A stretch of DNA of 64,000 bases from Porpolomopsis calyptriformis (Eukaryota > Basidiomycota > Agaricomycetes > Agaricales > Hygrophoraceae). The DNA lies in NCBI GenBank assembly GCA_951640195.1, contig OX621175.1, forward strand, positions 248,001 to 312,000, read 5' to 3'. Positions 22,831 to 32,046 of this stretch are shown here, one piece after another. The first letter of the stretch is position 1, and each line of letters opens with the position of its first letter. A program made the position numbers and the translations under genes. The notes beneath the pieces were generated by a model. It was given only the letters and a program-made list of their open reading frames with translations, was not told where the DNA came from and made no database searches.

Positions 22831-23994
22831 ATGAATCCCGTCCGAACCTTTGACGCCTACTTCACTCAAGCATCTGCCCCCGCTCGGACGTCATCAAACG
22901 TCTTCTCCACTCTTGTACCACCGCTGAGTGAGGAGGAGCATGCTGATGCCGTGAAATCGGTTCTGTCGTCCTCGAAGCCCTTACAATCCGTCTTATGCAC
23001 CGAGTTTGTTCGCCGATCGCTCTTTCCTCGATTTTTTCGCGAATTAAACGAGGGATTCAACTTACTGTTTTATGGCTTCGGGTCCAAGAGAGCCTTGGTC
23101 AATCAGTTTGCTACAGAATGCTCCAAGAGAGGACATGTCGTTATCGTCAATGGTTTTCACCCAGATTTCGCATTCAAGCACTTGTTCCATTCGATTGACA
23201 AAATTCCCGAAATATCCTCTTTGCCGCCCGCCCCGGCTGGTCTCGAGAATCAGGCCCGACGGGTTTACGACTATTTCGGATCAGTCCCATTAAAGCCTCA
23301 CCTCTACATTGTACTTCACAACGTCGACGCCCCTCCGTTCCGCACCCCCAAAGCTAAATCTTGTTTATCCCTCCTAGCGCTCAATCCTGGGATCCATCTC
23401 ATCGCATCTGTGGATCATCTTTCTGCATCACTCATGTGGTCATCCACAGAGCTTTCGAAACGTAAATGTGGCTATGCGACCCAAGAACAAGTACCATCGC
23501 ACGGGTTTGCATGGCTAATGCACGATCTCACCACCCTCCTTCCTTATGACATTGAATTATCATACTCTGATCATGCATCTATATCGGGGGCGGCACACGG
23601 CCGGACCCGCAGGCAACGGGAGGGTGGCGGAGCTGTGTTCCAGGATGGGGCTCACATGACCGAGACTGCCGCGGCGCATATATTGGCATCTGTGACGCAA
23701 AAGGCGAAGAAACTGTTTATATTGATGGGCACGAGGCAGCTTGAGAGCGTGGAGGAAGCGGGTGATCTTGCTCTCGGCGATTTATCCAAATTTTCCATCG
23801 GGTATGACATGCTGTTCAACATCGCCCGGGATGACTTCATCGTGACGAATGATACCGCGCTGCGATCGCTCCTGGGTGAGTTCAGGGATCACGGACTGGT
23901 GATGGCCGCACAAAATAGTTCTGGAAGTGGAGAGGGCTTGTGGATACCGTTGCGGAAGGAGAGATTGTCGAACATCCTCCAGTCTTTACAGTAA
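22831..23994 (+). CDS. ORC2: Origin recognition complex subunit 2
   Basis: 387 residues, no intron. ORC2 is part of the six-subunit complex that marks replication origins and loads MCM. Seen: FDAYFTQASAPARTSSNVF at the N-terminus, the ORC2 P-loop-like motif FYGFGSKRALVNQF (80-94, with GSKR in place of GKT, normal for this non-ATPase subunit), HLYIVLHNVDAPPFR, a sensor-like NPGIHLIASVDH, and a C-terminal winged-helix region (RSLLGEFRDHGLV). The disordered N-terminal region usual in ORC2 is almost absent. Either the protein is short here or an upstream exon lies within CWF19L2 on the other strand. It is head-to-head with CWF19L2; DCP1 begins 57 bases after its stop. Confidence 0.92.
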   Translation: MNPVRTFDAYFTQASAPARTSSNVFSTLVPPLSEEEHADAVKSVLSSSKPLQSVLCTEFVRRSLFPRFFRELNEGFNLLFYGFGSKRALVNQFATECSKRGHVVIVNGFHPDFAFKHLFHSIDKIPEISSLPPAPAGLENQARRVYDYFGSVPLKPHLYIVLHNVDAPPFRTPKAKSCLSLLALNPGIHLIASVDHLSASLMWSSTELSKRKCGYATQEQVPSHGFAWLMHDLTTLLPYDIELSYSDHASISGAAHGRTRRQREGGGAVFQDGAHMTETAAAHILASVTQKAKKLFILMGTRQLESVEEAGDLALGDLSKFSIGYDMLFNIARDDFIVTNDTALRSLLGEFRDHGLVMAAQNSSGSGEGLWIPLRKERLSNILQSLQ

Positions 23995-24051
23995 AAAATA
24001 ATAAATAAATAATCAAAACCCAAATAAGGAAATCCATTTCTTTCCTCCAAC

Positions 24052-25569
24052 ATGGTCACCTCCCGCCCCCGTTCCAACTCGAATACCACCAATTCCACCG
24101 CCTCCACAATGTCACACTGTCAAATGCCACATGAACACAAATCCACGCCATCCATCGATCTCCCGACCAAGTCAGAACGCTCCCTCGGCATGTCGCCTGC
24201 ATCCCGGTACAATTTCAACCTCAAAGTCCTCCGTCGGCGTGACCCATCTATCGTCTCTATTTTTGATCAGTTCAGCCATGTATGTGTATATCATCATAAC
24301 GGGAACAAGTGGGAAAAGCAAGGTTATGAAGGGAGCATGTTTCTGTACGAACGGTCAGTCCCTCCTCGAGCTCGGGTTGAGCCATATATACCTCATGCTC
24401 TTCATAGTGGCTTGATCGATGGTTCTATCTGACGCTTATGCCACAGGGATTCATACCCACCTTATGGCTTTTATATTCTTAACCGCATGGGCAAGGACGA
24501 CTATGTTCAGTACCTTTACCCCGAAGACGACATTAGTGTACACGGCAGCTATCTGATGATGCGTTACTATCCCGATTTTACTGCCTTCCGTCTGGCCACC
24601 GTTCGCTCTTCTTCACAAATTTCTGGCGAAATCCCCCACAAATTTTCACACATTTACGCAACACCGCCACTACCAGAGGAGAATAAAGGCCGCTCCCAGA
24701 CTGTGGGACTGTGGATGTTTGCGACTGATGCGCGAGAACCCATGGTTGATGTTATGCTCAGGTGTCATAATTTTAGTCTCCCCCACATCTTTCACCCTGA
24801 ACTTATCGCAAATTTGCCCAGACTCCATTCATTTATCAAGGGAAACGTTCCATACCCTGAAGAGTTCCGGTATGGTCCCGATCGCCCTCCCCCACCAAAT
24901 CCTCACCTCCGCGTCGGCACACCGCCGACATCCCAATCCCAGGTCGATTTGCTCTTCGCAAAGTTGACCCCAGCCGCTGCAGACACTCCCACCCCTCGTA
25001 TATACAGCCAGAGCATCACGGATTTCACACCCACAATCGAGCTTGCGGGTCCTCCATCTGCCATAATTTCGAGCTCTCGTCCGGGTCCCATCGACCCCTC
25101 ACCGTCAAGAGCACATCCACCTATTCTCGCCGAAAAACAATGTGATCTCTGGTCCTCTCAGCGTCCTTCCCTTGATAGCCATTCGCTGGATAATGACACG
25201 GATATCGTCGAGCTTGACTTTACTGATACCAGCGCATTGAGTGATCCCGAGATGTTTATGAATAAAGAGAAGGAGACGAAACGAGAAAGGATGGTGAATG
25301 GGTTTCTAGGGGAAGTCGACAACAGGAACGAGGCATCTCGGGATGCCGTGCGGGAATCCATCCTGGCTGCGGTGTGCTCGCCGGAGCGACCGCAAAAATC
25401 GATAGAAAGGAATGAGTTTGTGAGGGAGGTGTTGACATTGATTCATGTAAGCTGTGACTGGTCAGAAAGAGATGTTCATGATGCTGATCAATGGTTGATC
25501 CTTGTGTGACAGACAGACAAAGCTTTTGTGGATAACTTGTGGCAGGGTTACATTAAGCGAATGTGCTAG
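24052..25569 (+). CDS. DCP1: mRNA-decapping enzyme subunit Dcp1
   Basis: Three exons: 24052-24353, 24447-25446 and 25513-25569, giving 452 residues with introns of 93 and 66 bases in matching phases. Dcp1 binds and activates the decapping nuclease Dcp2 in cytoplasmic mRNA turnover. The EVH1-like domain spans about residues 50-160: SRYNFNLKVLRRRDPSIV, CVYHHNGNKWEKQGYEGSM, then after the intron YPPYGFYILNRMGKDDYVQ. The rest is Pro/Ser-rich and disordered, ending in a short conserved helix split by the last intron (FVREVLTLIH + TDKAFVDNLWQGYIKR). If that last intron is retained the protein ends in a different 21-residue tail. It lies 57 bases downstream of ORC2, so the DCP1 promoter must be very short or inside ORC2. 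Confidence 0.92.
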
Positions 25570-25631
25570 AATTATCTCATTCTCAATGTCTAAACTGTTG
25601 AAATGTGTGCTAATCTCACTCTCTGTATGGG

Positions 25632-25803
25632 GAACTGTGTTGGTTATAAACTGGTTGTTTAGAATGCATTTTACTTTGGATGTTCTGTCCCTGAGGAAGA
25701 GAGATTGTTCTAAGTCCTTGTTATTGGGGATAGCTAATGAGGAATCAGACTTAAGGTCTGTTATGACAAAAGATATCCTTTATATACTGACTACTTATTG
25801 GTA
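25632..25803 (+). repeat. Copy of an LTR-like repeat, cut by Helitron H2
   Basis: The sequence from tgttggttataaactgg to ctgactacttattgg matches 54584-54742 (same order, mostly transitions apart). Homology stops at the Helitron CTAG end at 25804. It begins only about 60 bases after the DCP1 stop, so repeats reach almost to the host gene. Confidence 0.6.
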
Positions 25804-25829
25804 CTAGGTGATGGCTATAGGACCCACTT

Positions 25830-26147
25830 TGTTACGATCGCATTCCATGCCTTACTTGTCAAGGACTGGTTACCCAGTCCACAGATGTTTCCTATTTGGT
25901 CACAGTTGGTCATCCTTTTCTTATCTCGAACCTTTGCCTAGATTTATCAGATTATGTAAACTCGATTTGACAATAGCTTAGCCAGCTCCATTTAGCCATG
26001 TAGTCAGCACTACTTAGTGTCCCTGTTAGTAATCAGGGTATAGGGTACACCATCATGTATATAAGAGTAGTCGGATGGGCAAGGTCAGCCCATCCTTAGT
26101 TATCCACTTGGTGCTAGGGGTATAACTCATCCATTGCGAACCTAACA
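25830..26147. mobile_element. Solo LTR with CACTT target-site duplication
   Basis: 318 bp beginning TGTTACGATCG and ending GCGAACCTAACA, flanked on both sides by CACTT (25825-25829 and 26148-26152). It contains a TATA-like atgtatataagag. The H1 tail shows the unoccupied site (ggacccgcttgcatttt at about 31705), proving insertion into the H2 tail. A second copy lies at 53205-53520. Confidence 0.9.
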
Positions 26148-26854
26148 CACTTGCATTTTCAACTTATTGTATTTTTACTTGTCTCATATAATTCATACAG
26201 TGGTTTTTTGAAACCAATAATTGATTTTACATTAACATTTGTAATTCTAATACAGAGTAATGCAATAGGAAGAGAGAAATTGTAATTTAAGAGACTATTG
26301 CAAGAAAAATAGGAAATAGATTGGAAAATCTGGAAGCAATTTAAATAAGTGCTTTGTGTTATATAATAACTACACACTTGTTGATTATTGATTACTATTA
26401 ACATTTTTACTCTTAACCTCTAAGAACCTTTCTGTTAGTGTTGTGATTCTTAGGACTGGTAACTGGGGCACAGTTATTAGCCCTTAGGAGTCAAGCTGAT
26501 CATGTGCAAATTGGTATATAGTGAGAACAATAGTACTAAGTAGACTCAGTACTTTAGCATTTTGGCCTAACAGTTAGATTACCACATGGTTCAGTCAAAG
26601 ATAGTGGTGAACTACAGTGAAATAAACTTGCTATATAGCGGTGTTTCTTGGTCCACCGATCTTCAGCCGAAAATACATATATAGCTGATGTACACTGAAG
26701 CGCCGAAATTTATATATAGTAGTGAAATACATCTCCACTAAAAGGCAGGTATGCCAGTACACTACAGGGTAGCCAAGAGTGATAAGGGAGATACACTAAT
26801 GGGCTGAAGATAGTACTCACCAAAGACTATGGAGGGGCCGAGAAATGGATGTAT

Positions 26855-27215
26855 ATGTATATGGCTTGGCCGAGATATACATTGCCGATAACTACCGATG
26901 GGCCGAAGGTGGTTTCTACTATATATACAGGTTGGCCGAGATATAGATTGCCAATGCCTACTGATGGGCCGAAGGTGGTTTCTACTATATACACAGGTTG
27001 GCCGAGATATAGATTGCCGATAACTACCGATGGGCCGAAGGTAGTTTCTACTATATATACAGGTTGGCCGAGATATAGATTGCCAATGCCTACCGATGGG
27101 CCAAAGGTGGTTTCTACTATATATACAGGTTGGCCGAGATATACATTGCTAATAACTACCGATGTACCGAAGGTGGTTTCTACTATATATACAGGTTGGC
27201 CGAGATCGGTATGCT
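26855..27215 (+). repeat. 66-bp tandem repeats of the foldback left arm
   Basis: About five units containing ttggccgagatata, gatgggccgaaggtgg and tttctactatatatacagg. The array stays open in one frame as a 22-residue repeat (WPRY.LP..TDGPKVVSTIYTG), but this only reflects the unit length being a multiple of three. The mirrored array at 29115-29340 has about three units. Confidence 0.85.
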
Positions 27216-27219
27216 ATAC

Positions 27220-27905
27220 TACACCTTCAGAGATGTCCACCGATGCCGAGAATGGCTCGGCTGAGGGGTAGCAGTTGCATCGGTACCCTATAAATATGTG
27301 TATAGTAGATATAAATATATATTGCGAATAATTAATTGCTTCAGCTATAAACAACTTTGCTGATAATTGTATACTTTAATCCACCTTCGGAGAGGTCCGC
27401 CGATGCCGAGAATAGCTCGGCCGAGGGGTAGCAGTTGCCTCAGTACCCTATACATATGCATATAGTAGATAGAAATACATATTGTCAATAATTAATTGCT
27501 TTGGCTTTAGATAACTTCACTGATAATTGCATGCATTAATCCACCTTCGGAGAGGTCCACCGATGCCAAGAATGGCTCGGCCAAGGGGTAGCAGTTGCCT
27601 CAGTACCCTATACATATGCATATAGTAGATAGAAATACATATTGTCAATAATTGATTGCTTTGGCCTTGGGTAACTTTGCTGATAATTGCATGCATTAAT
27701 CCACCTTTGGAGAGGTCCACCGACACCAAGAATGGCTCGGCCGAGGGGTAGCAGTTGCCTCGGTACCCTATATATATGCATAGTAGATAGAAATACATAT
27801 TGTGAATGATTAATTGCTTTGGCCTTGGGCAACTTTGCTGATAATTGCATGCATTAATCCACCTTCAGGGGGGTCCACCGACACTGAGGATGGTTTCGCC
27901 GAGGT
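27220..27905 (+). repeat. 160-bp tandem repeats of the foldback left arm
   Basis: Units marked by ccaccttcggagaggtcc recur near 27380, 27541, 27701 and 27858 with a partial unit near 27222, so the spacing is about 157-160. Each also has gcatgcattaatcc, a gtagcagttgcctc block and tagatagaaatac. The right arm holds mirrored units near 28620, 28782, 28943 and 29103. Confidence 0.85.
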
Positions 27906-29727
27906 TTCACAGCTGCCTCGGTAACCTACACTCCATGGATAATTTATTAATATAACTTCTATAGAGATGTAAGACTATCTATCTTAGAGTAGTGCAACAT
28001 ATTTCCTATTTTATTTCTATCTCAATAGTGAGGTATTCAATGTTTAGTTGTTACTCTCTGCTAAAATGCAACGTCAAATTTCGGACTTGATAAATATGCT
28101 TGTAAAAAATCTAGAAATATTTGTACCACTTGTTTATATACTCTATATTACATTTATTTGATGTGCCTGACAGGGTGCGCTAGTATAAGTAAACTGTGTA
28201 GAAAATGTTGTGTTAGATTAACCTATGTTTGATGTTACTCTACACTGTCACAGTATAGGTTACTATATAAATCTATAGAGTTTTTTCATTACATTCAAAC
28301 ATAGTAGACTACTCAGTATTAGGCACATAGTATTAATAGAATATGAAGTACATATACAAGTGGTACAAATATTTCTGGATTTTTTACAAGCATATTTATC
28401 AAGTCTGAAATTTGACGTTGCATTTTAGTAGAGAGTAACAACTAAACATTGAATACCTCACTATTGAGATAGAAATAAAATAGGAAGTATATTGCACTAC
28501 TCTAAGATAGATAGTCTTACATCTCTATAGAAGTTATATTAATAAATTATCCATGGAGTGTAGGTTACCAAGGCAGCTGTGAAACCTCGGCGAAGCCATC
28601 CTCAGTGTCGGCAGACCCCCCTGAAGGTGGATTAATACATGTAATTATCAGTAAAGTTATCTAAAGCCAAAGCAATTAATTATTCACAATATGTATTTCT
28701 ATCTACTATATGCATATGTATAGGGTACTGAAGCAACTGCTACCCCTCAGCCAAGCCAGTCTTGGCATCGGCGGACCTCTCCGAAGGTGGATTAATGCAT
28801 GCCATTATCAGCAAAGTTATCTAAAGCTAAAGCAATCAATTATTGACAATATGTATTTCTATCTACTATATGCATATGTATAGGGTACTGAGGCAACTGC
28901 TACCCCTCGGCTGAGCTATTCTCGGCATCGGCAGACCTCTCCGAAGGTGGATTAAAGTATACAATTATCAGCAAAGTTGTTTATAGCTGAAGCAATTAAT
29001 TATTTGCAATATATATTTATATCTACTATACACATATTTATAGGGTACCGATGCAACTGCTACCCCTCAGCCAAGCCATTCTCGGCATCGGTGGACATCT
29101 CTGAAGGTGTAGTATAGCATACCGATCTCGGCCAACCTGTATATATAGTAGAAACCACCTTCGGCCCATCGGTAGTTATTAGCAATGTATATCTCGGCCA
29201 ACCTGTATATATAGTAGAAACCACCTTTGGCCCATTGGTAGGCATTGGCAATCTATATCTCAGCCAACCTGTATATATAGTAGAAACCACCTTCGGCCCA
29301 TCGGTAGTTATCGGCAATGTATATCTCAGCCGAGCCATATACATATACATCCATTTCTCGGCCCCTCCATAGTCTTTGGTGAGTACTATCTTTGGCCCAT
29401 TAGTGTATCTCCCTTATCACTCTTGGCTACCCTGTAGTGTACTGGCATACCTGCCTTTTAGTGGAGATGTATTTCACTACTATATATAAATTTCGGCGCT
29501 TCAGTGTACATCAGCTATATATGTATTTTTGGCCGAAGATCGGTGGACCGAGAAACACCGCTATATAGCAAGTTCATTTCACTGTAGTTCACTGCTATCT
29601 TGGCTGAATGGGCTCAGATTACATGTTGTGGTCAGTTGGACTTGCTGTATTCCCAGCACAGGTTCTAATAATCAGGGAGATATTTTTCTTTTCTTTGGCT
29701 GATCTATTGTTCACATTAGACAGTTTA

Positions 29728-30290
29728 TGTTATAGTCAATATCTATACCTTATCTGTTGTGGACTAGTCACCCTGTCTATAGACATATTCTATTTAGGCA
29801 TGTCTTCACCATTTTCCTTTATCTTCAGACCTTCATCTACACTTATCATTTTGTTAGATGTACTTGTACATTATCTATATTTGGTGATAGCTTAGCCAGC
29901 TCTATTTATATAACAGTTCTTGATCTTGCAGTGCTCACAACCAGCTAGATACAACCAATATCTATTGGATATGTGTAAACCTGGTATAAGCAGTGGCAAG
30001 ATATAAAAAGAACTACCTAAATAATAGTAAATACTGCCTATATACTGCTCTCTGGTACAAACACCAATATATAAGGACTACATTCCTAATGTACACACTG
30101 TAATAGTAATATCTATTACAGTTTATCAATATAGCTAGTACTACTTTGTGTTCTTGATTAGGGCATAGTCAGGGTATAGGGTATATGATCATGTATATAA
30201 GAGTAGTGACTGGTGACATATCACCCTAGCCTTGTTATCTGCTTAGTATCTAAGGTATCAGTCTGTTGGAAATATTTGAGGCCTATTTAG
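29728..30290. mobile_element. Diverged copy of the TGTTA-family LTR with a nested solo LTR
   Basis: From tgttatagtc (29728) onward it parallels the solo LTR at 25830: tagcttagccagctctattta, gtactactttgtg, cagggtatagggtatatgatcatgtatataagagtag. It is interrupted after ctattta by the 212-bp solo LTR listed next. The 3' end is unclear. Confidence 0.6.
29909..30120 (-). mobile_element. 212-bp solo LTR, minus orientation
   Basis: Reverse complement of the repeat at 53610-53819, with TGTAATAGATATTAC at one end and AACTGTTATA at the other. Flanking pentamers are ATTTA and GTTTA. Removing it joins the two parts of the surrounding LTR in register. Confidence 0.75.
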
Positions 30291-30639
30291 GTAACCTTAG
30301 ATTATGCCATATCACATCTTAATCACATATGATTACTTGTACTAGTAGTGTAATAAGCTTATAGTAGTTACATGCTAAGTAGCACTACCACTGTCTGTAT
30401 GTATATATAGTATATAGTGATGGAGTCAGAACTCTATCAGATTATACACAGGTAACCAAGTTATATCTATATTTAGCTTATTATTACTTTCCTTAACATT
30501 CCAAATCATTCTATATAACTTATTCATAGTTACTACTTATCTGTAGTTAGTATATAAAGCAGACAGTAGATAGACTTATAATAAGTCCATTGTAAGAATT
30601 CAGAGAATCTTATAATAGTTGGTGTTTCAGGGTACCACA

Positions 30640-31215
30640 TAATAGTTATTGATAGGGAAGTGAGTGTGGTAAGCTTTCCTATTGATAAGTGAGTGTAGTA
30701 AGCTTGCCTATTGATAAGTGAGTTAGACTGGTAAACTGTCTACAATTCTGATAGAGAACTATTCTACAGAATGCCAGACTATTTATACAATAGCTCATAG
30801 TCCATGTAAGCTATGAGCTGTTAGATTTTTAGAAGCCTATAGTGGAAATGCCTCATCAATTGTCCAATATATATGTATATGATTCATAAGCATAGTCTGT
30901 ACCATTGGTATAAATAGCTCATAGTATGCATAGACTATGAGCTATTGTATAAATACTCTGTATTCCATAGAGTAGTTCTCTATTAGAATTGCAGACCGTT
31001 TTACCAGATCAACTACCTTATCAATGAGAAGCCTCACCAGCTCAACTTCTTATCTCTATTATGGTACCCTATAATGCTAACAGAGAACTTCCCTCTCAAA
31101 TTCTCACATGAGCTATTTATGCTAATAGTACAGACTATACTTATGAATTATATACATACATATGGCACAATTGATGAGGCATTATCACTATGGGTTCCTA
31201 AATTCCAACATCTGT
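30640..31215. repeat. Two overlapping palindromes (foldback/MITE-like)
   Basis: The sequence 30640-30812 (gggtaccacataatag ... caatagctcatagtc) is mirrored at 30937-31075, and 30826-30925 (gcctcatcaattgtcc ... aaatagctcatag) is mirrored at 31103-31215. So 30826-31215 is a small inverted-repeat element whose interior is itself the mirror of its left flank. Non-coding and AT-rich; ends and target duplications are not clear. Confidence 0.6.
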
Positions 31216-31449
31216 TTCTTTTGTTAATACCCCTAATCAGTAGTCTGCTAACTCTTTAAACCCTATGCCTAGAGCCTGAAGTAAAACCCTTTGACCAATC
31301 CAAGACTGCTGTCTAACACTGTCACTTAGCAGGATTACTCAGTCAGAAAATTGAATACAACTGTAATTTAAGTAACTGCTTTTGATCTCTATATAGTTAA
31401 GATAATCTCTAGCTTGAATGAACAAAAACCATCTGGTTTTGAGTAAGAT

Positions 31450-31687
31450 ATTGAGTGATCTTTATTTTAAGGTGCTGAATGAGTAGCATGTGACATCATG
31501 TGACCTCCATTACTGATGTGACAGTGATCCCACTAAGTGGTCAATTGCATTATTACAGAAATCCAGCAAAAAGGCTAGAAAATGCTATAACAGCATCTAG
31601 AAAAGGAATTTATTATTATAAATATAGTCTTTCACATGGCAAAACATAGCCTCCCATGTGGGCTAAGTGGGTCACTCTCATATTATA
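31450..31687 (-). repeat. Helitron 5'-end-like sequence (part of H2)
   Basis: Reading the minus strand from 31687: TATAATATGAGAGTGACCC, CTTAGCCCAC, TTTTGCCATG and AGATGCTGTTATAGC run parallel to the proposed H1 5' end at 53165-52950 (TATAATATAACGTGACAG, CTTAGCCCAC, TTTTGCCATG, GGATGCTGTCATAGC). It abuts the CTAG 3' end of H1 directly. Confidence 0.55.
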
Positions 31688-32046
31688 CTAGGTGATGGCT
31701 ATAGGACCCGCTTGCATTTTCGACTTATAATAATTGTGCTTTTATTTACTTGTCTCATGTAATTCACACAGTAGTTTTTTGAAGCCAATAATTGATTTTA
31801 CATCACCATTTCTAATTCTAATACAGAGTGATGCAGTAGGAAGAGAGAAATTGTAATTTAAGAGACCATTTCAAGAAAAATAAGAAATAGATTGGAAAAT
31901 CTAGAAGCAATTTAAATAAGTACTTTGTGTGGTATAATAAGTGCACACTTGCCAATTGTTGATTACTATTAACATTTTTACTCTCAACCTCTATGAACCT
32001 TTCATTAATATCTGGAGAATAAGGTGAGTACTAAGCATTGAGATGT

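Larger units (their letters stand above)
26583..29615. mobile_element. 3-kb foldback element with tandem-repeat arms
   Basis: A very long inverted repeat: the left arm, about 26589-28137, is matched in reverse by about 28352-29610, with a roughly 210-base spacer. Both arms have the same order: outer unique part (cttgctatatagcggtgtttct), an array of 66-bp units, an array of 160-bp units, then an inner unique part (aatttgacgttgca in reverse on the right). The left arm has more units. The 7-base direct repeat AGATTAC (26576-26582 and 29616-29622) flanks the structure and may be the target duplication. There is no transposase. Long arms built of tandem repeats recall Foldback/Galileo elements; that class assignment is inference. 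Confidence 0.7.

Noticed and set aside
26849..27271. Open 140-codon plus-strand frame with 22-residue repeats (DGPKVVSTIYTG)
   Set aside because: It is the 66-bp satellite of the foldback arm; the frame stays open only because 66 is a multiple of three. The mirrored array shows the same on the other strand.
27220..27905. Regularly spaced repeats resembling a CRISPR array
   Set aside because: Whole 160-bp units repeat, not short repeats with unique spacers, and the genome is eukaryotic.
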